A program made the position numbers and the translations under genes. A DNA stretch of 64,000 bases from Blattamonas nauphoetae (lineage: Eukaryota; Preaxostyla; Oxymonadida): NCBI GenBank assembly GCA_033064195.1, contig JARBJD010000005.1, positions 558,001 through 622,000 on the forward strand. Reading direction: 5' to 3'. Below are positions 20,755 through 32,500 of this stretch, piece by piece. The notes beneath the pieces were generated by a model that saw nothing but the letters and a program-made list of their open reading frames with translations, had not been told where the DNA came from and did not search any database. Within the stretch, counting starts at the first letter, position 1, and each line of letters starts with the position of its first letter.

Positions 20755-22484
20755 ATGACAGAAGAAAATACGCGGGTAACAATTCATTTAGAATCACCCA
20801 AATCGCCCTCGTTCGTTCGCTCGTCGCTTTCGTCTGAAATCGCTTCTTTCGTGATCATGCAATTTGGAGATTGGTCTGCATGTCCTGCATTGGAATCAGT
20901 GTGTTTCATTCTTTCCTCTTGCTCATTTGTTTTCAGTGTTGTTCCTGCATGGAATCACTCTTTTTCGAACCTGAAATTGTCGACTCGCTTTTTCTCCAGC
21001 ACAAGGACTTCATCCTTTCCACATTCAACAGAATTGAACAACCATCGTCTCTACATGCAGTTGTCACCACTTTAGCTCGGATTTCTCTCTTTCCACATCT
21101 CTTTATTGCATCAAATGCTCTCCTGGCTCTCTTCTGTGTCGTCGAGCGAGATGCATCTGCTCTCACACTCCTCCCCTCACCCATCTTTCCATCATCTTCC
21201 CCACATCAACAATATTCTGGCCTCTCATTCCTGTCTGCTCTGACTAAGAAACTCCGAATTGTTTTCTCCGAATTCCAAACTAATTTCCCAACTGATCTTT
21301 CCCACCTCCCAAATTACGCCCTGCTGACAAAAGAAGATCCTGATATCTTCGCTCGATCTCTTGAATTCTGTTTCTTTTCGTTCCTCCTCCCCACTCTTCT
21401 TTTGAATGCAACCCCACCAATCGAAGTGTGTTTTGACTCTTTTCATCATTTCTCGTCATTTCAGGTTGATTCTGAGATCATTCGAGATTTGATTCTCTTT
21501 GTGAAAGACACTCTCTCTACGATACTCACGAACATTTCAACCATCGACACTCTCATCGCTTCTCTTCACTCCAACTCTTCTCCAACCACTCAATTGGTTT
21601 CTGGAGTTCGTAGAAACATGAAAAATTCTCTAAAACTTCTTCGAATTGGATTTGAAATGTTTGTTCATGCTGGATGGTGTTTCTTCGTCGATGTGACTTA
21701 CGAAATCACCAATCCCCACAAATCATCCTTCCAAACAATCATCCTCGACGATCCTTCCTTCCCTGACCTCATTCTCAACTCTCTCAACCTCACTCGCCCC
21801 GACATAAGGTGGACTACTCTCATAACCGTTTCAAACATCGTTCATTCGTTTCCATCGATGAAAGACAGTTTCATTTCGGTCGATCTTGTTGGACGGATGT
21901 TTGAAACAGTCGATTTTGTTCCTCCTCCTCTCGTGGAGTCAAAACCAGTCTTTCAGCTCACTAGATTCATCGAATGCATGTTGTATCCGAATGGAGACGA
22001 TGACGAAGCAAAATTCGAACAGTATCATCTCATTCGTGTTTCTGTTTTTGAACCTGCCAAACAATTCATCACATTCTTCTTCCACAATTCGGACAAACTA
22101 CTTCAGAATGAAACAAGAAAACCATCACTCGAGTTTCAACTGACAATCATCCATAATCACATCAAAAACATGGAACTTCGATCCGACGAACACGACGCCG
22201 ACTTTGTGTCAGAACTTGTGAAATGGGAAGTGCGAACGATGGTCGAGATGGAGAACAAAATAGCATTCAACTTCTTCTTCGAGAACTTGCTGAACAGAAC
22301 GTATGAATGGCGATGGAACCAACCCGATCGACAGAAGAGACGAGAAGTGGTTTTGAGAGAAGAAGGGTGGGACGATGGGTTCGAACTGCGAGTTGTGGGG
22401 ATGGAGGTAGACACCAATCGGAACGTGCAAAATGTTGCGAGCCGATTCAGAGTCAAGTTGGCATTCAATTCGAACGAGCTCTGA
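20755..22484 (+). CDS. Helical-repeat (HEAT-like) hypothetical protein
   Basis: Exon 1 (20755-20898) from ATG 20755 joins exon 2 (20937-22484) across a 38-nt intron GTGTGT..TTCAG, giving 563 residues. A second likely intron, 21426-21464 (39 nt, GTGTG..TTCAG), is a multiple of three and invisible to the frame. The protein is built of Leu/Phe-rich helices (LHAVVTTLARISLFPHLFIA, FIASNALLALFCVVERD) and ends in a conserved-looking basic/acidic tail (VVLREEGWDDGFELRVVGME). The same end pattern (DEGFSDEIELHF) occurs in the gene at 43663, so the two are probably distant members of one expanded family. Function unknown; an alpha-solenoid scaffold is the best guess. Confidence 0.75.
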
Positions 22485-23424
22485 TCAAAGTTGGTCGTCT
22501 GTCGAACCATTCTTCACTCTTCCGGTTGTGTCCAGCTGCACCTCGTCTGACCGACCACTCCTCGCCTCACTCTCACTCATCCCTTCATCACTTCTCATCT
22601 CACCTCTTCGCGTTGACACTGGCTGTTGTGTGATTGGAGTTGGTGGAGTGTCTGTCTGTCCCTCCCACTCATCCACCAAACTCAGATGAGCGAACATGGA
22701 GAGATGAGACAAACCCATCATCTTGACATCCTCGTTGGGATTGTGGGACTTGAGTAGATCGAGTCATCTGTCGACATCGCCGAACCAGACTGACCCAACC
22801 TCTTCTCGTCGCTCGCACCCCACCCCATTCTGTGTTGATTACGTGCAATGATTTGTCAACACACCAGCTTCAGCCGTAAGTTTGATACGCTCGTCGCTAT
22901 TCGTTGTTTCTCGGAGACAAAACACGTCGTTCCTAGACACATCTCCATTTGTGATTTGTCTCTGCTGCCTCTGGTGACCGGAACACCATCAATGTCGGGA
23001 ACGACTCAAACACATCAAGCAAATCGACTGAAATGAATCAAGTTCCACTCTTTTGACATCTCTCATCCTTTCTGCTGTCTCGCTTTGGGTGTTCACAACT
23101 GAGACAGAGTCGACGAGACCAATGAAATGAGAAGAAGAGGATACCTGATTGGTTCGTCCCATCAGAAGACAACAGAATTGTTAACCGCCTGCATTGAATT
23201 GGAGCATTCACATTGTTAGTTTTCAGAAGGTTATTTAGAGCTCGCAGCGACTCTTCTCTTCGTTTGGCAACCCAATTGGAGACTCGGGCGCGGGAGAGCG
23301 GAAGTGATAGAATTCGTCGAGAGAATGAAGGCAGGAGTACTCGTGTTTGGCCCACCAACTGAACAAATCACCGTTTCTCTGTGTCATACAATCGTGAAGT
23401 GAAAGCGAGTTTGAAGGAAAATCA
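22485..23424. other. Intergenic, convergent 3' ends
   Basis: Nearly 940 bases between the stops of the helical-repeat gene (+) and the SPRY gene (-). Short frames exist on both strands, but none has an initiation context, a domain or a splice pattern that I can defend. Confidence 0.35.
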
Positions 23425-24817
23425 TTATTTCTGAGCAGAAACCTCATCAAAATTCAAGACATCAACATATCTGTCTTTCCTGTAGATGGACAAAGCAAAT
23501 CTGACCTTCTGCGGGATGTTGTCGATTGAATGTGGTTGTCTCCGATTGTCCACAAACAGAACGAGGGTGTGTCTGTTCATGTCCAACTCGAGGATCACAA
23601 CTGAGTTGGCTGCTGGTCTTTGATTTCCGTATGCGATTCTGTTCCCATTGTGATGCACGTTACCCGTATCCAACTCAAAAACGGAGGATGTGGACACATT
23701 TCGAAGGACGACTTTTTTGCATTGTTCGAGTTTGGACGATTCGATCACACCAAAGGCTGGAATGATGAAAAAGGAAAAAGAGGCAACTGTGGTTGTCGAA
23801 CTCGTCGCATCGAAGTGATAATCTCCACGCTCCTCTCGTGATTTCTGCGGAGAAACACGATTTGTTCACAACTTCAAGACTTGTGATTCGTCGTCCTTCC
23901 TTCTGAAAGTGAGTTGGATCCCAAATTGTGATGGCTTTTTTTGGGTGACCAATCCACTTCACATCATTCGCTGTCTCTCTCAGTCGTGCATCCACAGCGT
24001 CGACTTTCCAGTGTGTTTTTCCCAGCTCGTCGTTCAACCTCTTCTCCATCGCCTCAAACTCTCCGAGCTTCTTTGTCAGCTCAGCAATCGTCTCGTCCTT
24101 CGTCCTGTTCTGTTGAACTTGTTGCGCGAGAACTGCGTCTTTCTCTGTTCGTGCTTCATGGAGTTCCGTCGTGAGAGTGTTGATAGTTTGATCCTTTGCT
24201 GAAGTTGCCTTGTCGTTCTGTTTTTGACGTTCTGTCAATTGCTTGATTTTTCTGTCTTTCTCACCAATTTGGGCACGAAGTGCGTCTCGCTGGGCAACAA
24301 GTTCATCCACAGACATCGATGTCTCATCTGTTCCACCATCCAGTTTGTTGAGACAGAGAAGAGCGGAACTCGAATTGACGCTGACGAGTGGATCGGGATG
24401 AGAAGAGAGGGCGGAGAGAGAGGAAGACAACAGGGCCTTGTTTGGGATTGGAGTGGGTGGGGATGAAGACAGGCACAGTTGGAGGATGGAGTTGACGAAG
24501 GCGAGAACAGGACGAAGATGAGATTGTTCTTCAATTTGTGGTTTGTTGACTGGTGATTGTTGCGGTTGGGTTTGGAGAGTTGAGGGAGATTGAGGAGGAG
24601 AAGCGAGAATTGTGGGAAGGGAGAGCCAGAGAGGCGAGGAGAGGAGATGTGGGAGAGAAGGAGGGTGACGTTGGAGGATCGTTGTGAAGAGAGGAAGGAG
24701 GTGGAAGTTGGCAGTGTTTGGAAGAAACTGCGAGAACGAGAATGAAAGAAGAGGTGAAATAACAAAATGATGAGAAGAGAAGAGATGAGAAGAGAAGAGA
24801 TGAGAAGAGAAGAGCAA
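23425..24817 (-). CDS. Coiled-coil/SPRY-domain protein, frame disrupted
   Basis: Reads leftward. A low-complexity, hydrophobic N-terminal part is followed by a long coiled coil (VDELVAQRDALRAQIGEKDR, KDETIAELTKKLGEFEAMEK). Then comes a SPRY-like beta domain: ITRGAWRLSL, later GNVHHNGNRIAYGNQRPAAN, VILELDMNRHTLVLFVDN and VRFALSIYRKDRYVDVLNF, ending SAQK at 23425. The first and second halves of the SPRY part lie in different frames, with the switch between about 23750 and 23830. I find no good GT-AG pair there, so a frameshift (mutation or sequence error) is likely. SPRY domains bind protein partners. The start is uncertain because the 5' end runs into a short tandem repeat. Confidence 0.65.
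24771..24814 (+). repeat. 15-bp tandem repeat (TGAGAAGAGAAGAGA)n
   Basis: About three tandem copies of a purine-rich 15-mer. On the opposite strand they read as repeats of a TCTCTTCTCTTCTCA type, encoding Ser-Ser-His-Leu-Phe. It lies at the apparent 5' end of the coiled-coil/SPRY gene and blurs its start. Confidence 0.8.
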
Positions 24818-25439
24818 ACAGTGAAGAGGGCAGAGAAGAGATAGATGAAGAGAGATGGATTGGATTGGTGTGGAGAGTCAATTGAAATGGATTTGGGAGC
24901 GATTCCGAAACGAGCACATATTGTGTGAAGTATCTGATAAATCATCATCAAAGAAATAGAAAGAATGAGAAATGGAGGAGAACAACCACAAAATGGAAAG
25001 AGGAAAAAGGGAAAGAAAGGTAAGGTGGAGGAATGAGTTCTCAACATGTTGTCACACTGCGAAGGTATCACCAGTTCCGTCGACAATCGATTCTCCAAGT
25101 GTCATCAGTTCTCGATCAGACATCAATCCTGTCTGAGAAAGAATATCATGTGAGGAGGAACAAACTTGTCCAGAATCATGTTCCTGATGATTCAGTCCAA
25201 AAGTATGTCCAATAGGAGACTGAAATTCATGAATATCGCAAAGGAGGACAGAAAATGGAATTACAGACCTCAATTGAAACTGGAAACATTTCACTTGAAA
25301 ACGTGACAATAGATCAGACCCTCAATCATATTATCGAAGAAAAAGTTGTGTGAAAATCAAATAATTGGCAAAGACAAAGTGCATCTGCTCTTGTGGGTGA
25401 AATAGTTTGTGACTGTGTAGGACAGTTAGACCTCTGGCA
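24818..25439. other. Intergenic, nothing recognised
   Basis: Upstream of the SPRY gene. It is purine-rich on the + strand near 24.95-25.03 kb (for example GAAAAAGGGAAAGAAAGG). No coding frame, RNA gene or repeat could be supported. Confidence 0.35.
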
Positions 25440-25519
25440 TTGTTTCCCATTGAGCAATGAAAGAAATGATCGAAGTCTGATCCAAACCACAAGATGGCCA
25501 AAAATTTTAGAAAACTTGC
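25440..25519 (-). repeat. 80-bp relic: promoter-to-start sequence of a gene family
   Basis: On the - strand this is a 25-mer (GCAAGTTTTCTAAAATTTTT plus GGCCA) directly followed by a 55-mer. The 55-mer runs from TCTTGTGGTTTGGATCAGAC to a start-codon context CAATGGGAAACAA. The 25-mer is identical to 29566-29590, just outside the left edge of the palindromic block. The 55-mer matches 43619-43673 with one mismatch, just outside the right edge and ending on the start codon of the gene there. After the ATG the two sequences diverge, and no gene follows here. It is therefore a relic or a shared promoter module. Confidence 0.8.
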
Positions 25520-25650
25520 AAAAAAGCCTTTTTATCCCCAAGAAGACTATATGTGCTCTTGTCCGTCAAAACAGCTTCTAGGCATGGGCAGTGGTCGGTC
25601 TGAAAACATCGAGTCCAGTCCCTAAAAATAAAACAGTCGGCGACTTTTTT

Positions 25651-25726
25651 GAAGTGCCCTTTAGTCGAGCGGTAGCACACCAGCTTTTTGCTCCCCGGAC
25701 CCAGGATCGAATCCCGTCAGGGACAC
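25651..25726 (+). tRNA. tRNA-like sequence, probably a pseudogene
   Basis: It contains an A-box-like TAGTCGAGCGGTAG and a B-box-like GGATCGAATCC at tRNA spacing. The ends can half pair (AGTG..CCC with GGG..CACT) and a T-rich run lies downstream. The anticodon stem and T stem do not close properly, and the acceptor stem needs a bulge. This looks like a decayed tRNA or the tRNA-derived head of a short repeat. I assign no anticodon. Confidence 0.3.
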
Positions 25727-28523
25727 TTTATTATTCTCTTTTTCTCATTTTTGATTCACATCATCACTACAATTAGTTCATCTCATTTTTCACGAAATTA
25801 TCGTTTCAGAGGTCGTAGTTCAAGAGTCCCTGAGTCGGTCTGTCCTTCCCCAACATCGGACAAAAAATCGGCCTGTCCGACCGACCCCGACTCTTCCTTT
25901 TTGTTCTGACTGCTTTGCTATAGATCCAAATGAAAGAAAACTGGTGTTTAATTTCTATTTCATCCTTACCAAACTCTTTCTCATCATTTATCAGCAAAAC
26001 ATGTCTTGATCAAGCCCAACTCTGAAGTCGAGAGAATGAAATGAAATAAAGACAATTCACAACATCGGTTTGCATCCCTATTGTTTTTCCACTCTTATCA
26101 CCCTCTGTCTCCTCATAATCTGCGACTTGAGCCAGAAGTCGATGTGAAATTGGAACTGGTCAAAATGACGGAGATAACGAATAAATTGCTGGAAGATTTC
26201 TCCAGAGGAGAACATATCCAGTTGGAATGAAGAGCGAAATGAAGATGAAGAGATGAAGATGAAGGAAGATAAAGACTGTGACTTTCTTCTACAAAATCTG
26301 TTTGATCTTATCCTATTGTTCGTCCATTTCCTTCATTCTACTCTTTACACTCCACTCTTTCCAGGATTCAATTTCTCTCGCTTTCCTCGGTCATCACAGC
26401 GTTGATTCTGACTTCGCACAAGAATCTGTCATACGTTTTGATGCTGGCGCTGTTCTGTGAAACTTTGGATGAAGAAGTGTGCTTCTTCACGTCATTGCAT
26501 GTCCGATCCATCTTGTCCCATTCATCCTCATCTCTCTTCTTTTTTTTCACCAATTTTTCTCATCTTCCCTTCTTCATCGAAAAACTTCTCTTTTCTTGTA
26601 GCACAAAACCAACAGATCGTTTCTCTCACGTCCTCATTCTGATTCATTTCTCCTTTCAACATGGAATGGTCAAAACACTCAAAAAAACAAACCAATTCAA
26701 CTCCGATTGAACGAATCGGTAGAGAAACAAGTTGAAACCCAAATTACATAAGTAGTCAATGTCTGACATGCAAGATAGTGCTCTATTGACACCAACGATG
26801 AGCAGACATCAAGGATCTTTCCAGAACAAGAACTCTGATGCTGTTCTCTGAATATTTGGAACTCTATGTATGTATCTTCACCTCATTGTTTCATCTATCC
26901 TTCTTCAATTGTTCTTCCTCGTTTCATTTCTTTAATTCTTCTTCATTTCACATCCTCAGCTCCCTCAACATCTTTGGTGAACTTCTTCTCAACATTCATA
27001 TAGTTGCCCTTCTCTCTCACTCCAGTGCAGTTTAAAACGATCATCACTCGTATGCCTTCCTTTTTAACCAACTTTTTCTCCTCACAGGAGCGAATGGTCA
27101 GAAGGATCAAATGATCCACGATGGATATCACAAAGGACATGATACAACCTGACCAAATGAACATATACAGCACGGAGATTCAAAAATAAAGGAAACCCAT
27201 CAACGAAGGGATGAATGCTGAAGAAGAGAAACAGAATACAGACAACGGATAAAGTGTCGACAAAAATGGCCACTAGAAGAGAACTGAAACGAAAAACTGA
27301 GAGGAAAAGGGAGACAGAGCATGAGTACGAGTGATCAGATCGTACATTGCGAGAATATTGGGACAATCTATGGCAAGATTCAGCCGATCTCCAAAGGATC
27401 ACCATAGAAAAGAAAGAAGGGGAAGAAAAGAAGGGAAACCGAAAAGGATAAGTGGAAGAACTAAATCGTTCGTTTCATCGATCAGACGAATTGGAAGCAC
27501 TTATCGAGCTAATCAGACAGGAGACATGAGAAGATCTCAAAGTTCAGAGCATCACAAGCAATCGCAAGATGACACGATGAGGAAGACACATCTTGAAACA
27601 GAAGAGCGAAGACAACACATAAATTGGAGGAAACTACCAAAAGGAGAGGACATACTGACAAAGGACGATCTTCACCATGTGACGCAGGAAAAGTGGTCTC
27701 ATCAGGAAACAACCGAAGATCTGAGGGAAGAAGGTGAGACTGTCATGTGGAAGTGACGAACGATGGAGAAAGAAAGCAGGAAGAGAGATCATTGAAAGAA
27801 GGCAATGAACTGTAGAACACAAGAAAAGAGGGAAATGGATGGACAGAAGAATGGATCAACCAAGACAGAGGAAGGAGCAGGTTCATTCAGGAAGCAAAGA
27901 AAAAGCAAAGTGGACGAAGAAGTTTGAATTACAGCAAATGTGTGGTGAACAGAAAAACGAACGATCATCAAGCGGAACTGAAAAGGAAAAGGGAAGGAGA
28001 CAAAGAGAAGCAGTGAGAAAAAGGTGGGAAAGGGAGAATGACATAGGATGATTGAAGAAGCCAATAGAAAAGAAGAGAGAAAGTGACCGCGCTGACAAGT
28101 GTTGTTCGAACAAATTGATCTTGTTGTCCCTTTTCTTTGACGCTTTCATCTCTCACTTCACTCCTTCTCATAAAAGTCCGTGATATTGAAGCTAGTTCTC
28201 TTCATCGAAATGATCTTCCCATTTTCCACGCAGAATTATCAAAACTGCATGTCTCTCGGATTAAAATAGAACTTATTCCACTCAATTAACATGAAGATCC
28301 AGGAAACAGTCCCTAGAGAATGACCATGAAGGATTCTCAAGAAAACACCATCCTATTTTCGTGAAAAAGGGTTGATCATCAGAAAAAACCAGTCGGTCGG
28401 TCGACGAGCAGTCGGACCGACCGCTGCCCATCCCTAACAGCTTCATTTCGATATGATTAGTCACATTCGATTAAATTTAATCTGTCTTAAAATCAATAGT
28501 CTGAAAAACTGGTGTTCATGATA
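25727..28523. other. Gene-poor stretch with strong strand asymmetry
   Basis: No gene is supported in these 2.8 kb. From about 26.27 to 27.08 kb the + strand is pyrimidine-rich. From about 27.09 to 28.09 kb it is purine-rich. This keeps many frames open (for example 27331-27756, Arg/Lys/Glu-rich) without making them genes. Two short inverted GGTCGG/CCGACC motifs lie at 25834-25888 and 28388-28426. Confidence 0.4.
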
Positions 28524-28878
28524 CAGGGTGGCCCAGAAGTAGTCTAACCCTATGGGTCGATCACTTCTCGTCGAACAAATTCCGTTGACACCAATCGTCT
28601 TTCTCCTCACTACAATGCTTCTTAATTTCACTTCTTTTCTTTTCACCACTGTTTCGTTGATCAACAATCCTTGTCCGCTCAAGAAAGGAGTGTTCAACAA
28701 ACGGAGTCAGTCCCGTTTCATGAGATCCATCGAGACTACAGTCGAGGAAGCACTTGTGAAATGAAAAGAAGGGAAATTTTGAAGCATAGGAAAGAAGAGA
28801 AAGACGATTGGGGTCAATTGCGCAAGATCGAAGAAAAGTGATCGACCCATACGGTTAGACTACTTCTGGGCCACCCTG
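28524..28878. mobile_element. mariner-type MITE, 355 bp
   Basis: The terminal inverted repeats start CAGGGTGGCCCAGAAGTAGT at both ends and are flanked by TA on each side (28522-28523 and 28879-28880), the target duplication of Tc1/mariner elements. The arms pair with few mismatches for about 80 bases and more loosely for about 135, so the element can fold back on itself. The interior is too short for a transposase and shows no long frame, so it is a non-autonomous derivative needing a transposase from elsewhere. The TIR start CAGGGTGGCC is typical of the mariner branch. Confidence 0.92.
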
Positions 28879-28880
28879 TA

Positions 28881-29565
28881 TATCCCCCTTGTCGAATGGA
28901 GGAGTCCTCTGCGACTTGTGCCCTCATTATCTTCGCTTCCATCATATGTATATTCTTCTTCTTTCATGTTTTATTCCTGGCTGGCTTTTTCAGCGAGAAT
29001 GAGTAATCATCTTTCAGAACTGATAATTGGACAAAGATGAGATATTGATCAATGAAAATGGCAGAGCATGCTATTTCGACTCTTTTTTCCATATTCTTCC
29101 ATTTAGATGATTGTTATACCATTTTGTCTTCTTTCTGAAGAGCTCAGCGGAGAACAGACTTGATTTCCACCTATGTAGTGAGGTCTGTTGCAACAACAAA
29201 CAAAAAAGGCAGTTAAATTCCGGAATTAGGACGAGAGAAAAAGCGATATCATGAAATATGCATACATATTAGTTTTGGTGGAGGTTGAGAGATGGACCGT
29301 ACGAGCAGGCTACAAGGAGAAAATGTAGAACGATATCCAGTGACCAGATACAAAATCTCCAGAATCTTCATCCCACACAATCAGGGAGTCGTGATGAAGA
29401 GACGACAGCTAGGAAGCATGACACAAAATCTTCAAGTCACTTGCTCAACTCTTGAAGAGTAGGAGTCACTTCACTTTACACTCATTTTCGTACCTATTCT
29501 CGTTTTATCCCAGAATTCTGTCAAATTAACAAATATTGAACGATATTGCGGTCAGGGGGATGGGA
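28881..29565. other. Intergenic, nothing recognised
   Basis: AT-rich spacer between the MITE and the palindromic block. No frame, repeat or RNA gene could be supported. Confidence 0.4.
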
Positions 29566-29590
29566 GCAAGTTTTCTAAAATTTTTGGCCA

Positions 29591-32500
29591 GATATAAATC
29601 CCCGAATAGTACAAATCATTTTGACTCTTTCACAGTCCCAGTCACAGATTCTCAAACTGCCGCTTCACTGGAGAGGCAGATTTCAATAAAGAAGAGTATG
29701 TCATAAGTTCGTAAAGACGTGAATAAGAGTTCGAATGGTTAAAAGCTCAGAAAGTAATGTTGAGTGTTATTCGTCCACCGCGTTCTCCTCCATCTCCATC
29801 TCTGTCTCTCTCACAAACGTGTTCAGACGAGAGTTCGGGTCATTCAGAAGACTCTCAGTTTCGCCAAACTCTGCAACTCGACCATCCTCCATCACAATCA
29901 CTTTGTCCAGACCCACAATCCCTTCCATCCCGTGCGAGATCACAATCCGCGTCTTCCCCACAAGCTCCTCTTGAAGCATCTGAGACATCCGACGTTCTGT
30001 CTCAGTGTCCACACTTCCTGTCGCTTCGTCCAGAATGATGATCTCCTTCTCGTCCAGAATCATCCGCGCCATCCAAAGAAGCTGTCGCTGCCCAGTCGAC
30101 AACTCTCTCCCCCCATCCCCCACCACATGATCAAGCCCTCCTTCCATCGAGCGCACCACTCCTCCCAGCTCAACCATCTCCAGAACCCTCCACACCTCCT
30201 CGTCGCTGTGCCCACCCGACATGTCTGTGTTCCATCGCATCGTCCCACTGAACAGCTTCCCGTCTTGTGGAATCACTCCAATCGATCGACGCAGCTCACG
30301 AAGCCCAATCGAAGAGATGTCGACTCCATCCACAAGAATTCGTCCATTCTGTCCTCTGCGTTCTGCTTTTGAATCTCCCTCTTCTCTTCTTCCTCCCTTC
30401 TTCTCTTTCTTTCCTTTCTCTTCTTTCTCATCCTCATCCAAATCCAGCTCAACAAGACGCAGAAGTCCTTGCACCAACGATGACTTTCCTGCTCCTGTTC
30501 GTCCACAGATCCCAACTGACTCTCCCCCTTCAATCGAGAACGACACATTCGAAAGTGCTGCTGGAAGTCCTTTCCGATATCGAAGTGTCACGTCTTCAAA
30601 TCTGATCTGTCCTGAGCGAGCTCGGCCTGTTCCAACTTCCTCCTGTCCACTTCCTTCTCCCTCCAATGATCCTGCTGAATGTGATGATTCTGCCGAGTGT
30701 GATGATGCTGTTGGGTTTGATGCGGTTGAGTGGGCTCCTGACGAGCGAGATGAACTTCGTTTGGTGTTTCGTTCTCGTGGAAGCTTCTCGCCATAAAACA
30801 GAACTCGCTCCACACTCGTCATCCGAGTGTCCATGTCCACGGTCAATCCAACCAGTTGCTGGCCATGGTATCCAAACTCCAGTGCGGACTCAATCCCAAC
30901 AGCCAGCTTCACAGGCGACATGAAGTTCCACCCAAAGATCACCACCCCACACATGAACAGCGACGAGATCACCGACGTGTACAGAGACGACCACAGCTGC
31001 CCCTCACACACAAGAAGAAACCGAATCGACCATTCATCGTTCACCTTCCACAGCTCTTCTTCCCATTCCTCCGACATCCCAAACCCACGAATCGTCCACT
31101 GCCCATTCAACGACCCGCTTTCCCCAAACTTCGAAAGAACCGACGAGCGCTTGATCGATTCCAGCCGTTGCAGGTTTCGTGATCCTCGTGCGTACAGAAC
31201 AAGAACAACCACAAACACAACCAGAATCGGCGGCCCAATCACAAGAAACCAAATGTGGTCAATCGTGTTGATCACAATCGACCCCACCATGCTCAGCCAC
31301 AGACCCACAACCCCAACCACCACCGACACCAGCCGAGTGTCCATCTGAGCAAGGTCCCCTGTGAACCGGTTCAGAATCCGACCAGACGGGTTTTGGTCGA
31401 AGAACACACAAGGCGCCCCAACAACCGACTCCACCATCTTTCGGTGCAGAATCCGTCCCGACCGCGCTCCTCCACATCCCATCAGCACCGCACGAACGGC
31501 CAGCACAACAAGAAGACCTGCTCCAATCACTCCAGACAGACCCACTTTCATCTCGTACGACACTCCCCCCATCTCACTTTCCGTCCCAATCACCCCCAGC
31601 CAATACAGTCCGAACGACTCAAGGCCGATCCCTCCCACAATCGCCACCACCAACACAATCACAAGTGGCCAAGGCAGCAGCGACTTCACGTACTTCCAAT
31701 ACGTCCCCACCCCAACCCCGTGCGTGTTCATCTCTTCCTCTTCTGTCATCCGAGCTCCCGCCTTCATCCTCTCTTCTTCCTCCCAATCAATCTCGTTCTC
31801 CTCGTTCTCGTTCCCTTTCGAGTATTCCGATTCACATGTGTGGTTTCGGCAGCATTCCGGTTCGTTCATCGTCTCGTCTCTTCCATCGTCCCCATTCACC
31901 TCGTTTCCGTCCTCGCCCAGTTCTTCCGACGAAATCTCTCTTCCCTCAGCAATCTCTCCAACTTGCTGTGGCGACGGCGCAATCGTTGATGGTGATGACG
32001 ATGAGTGCGAGGGCGTCGCGTTCACTTTGCGGTCTCCCTTTCCTTCCTCTTCCACAACTCCTCCATCTCCAACGCGAATCACTTTGTCCGCAAGTCTCTT
32101 CCATTTCTTGTTCTTCGTCACCAGAATCACTGTCTTCTCTCCAAGCTTCCCACAAATACATTTCTCCATCACCTCTTTCTCCACTTTCACGTCGCTCCCT
32201 CCCAACACCTCGTCCAGCACGTAAATATCTTTGCATGCATACACTGCTCGAGCAAGCTGCAGCCGTCTTCTTTGTCCTCCACTCACGTTCTTCCCCCCTT
32301 CCCCAATCTCCGTCTCCTCGTGTCCTCCCAGATCCTTCACGTCTTTCCACAGTCCACACACTGAAATCGTCTCCCAGAACTTCTCTTTCTCAAACTCCTT
32401 CCCAAACGTGATGTTCTTCGAGATCGTCGTGTTCGCCAGCCACGCTTGTTGCGGGCAGAATCCAACTCTTCCATTGATCCGAACTCGTCCTTTCGTCGCT

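Noticed and set aside
27331-27756. 141-codon basic ORF as a gene
   Set aside because: It lies in a purine-rich strand where many frames stay open, and it has no domain, start context or splice pattern.
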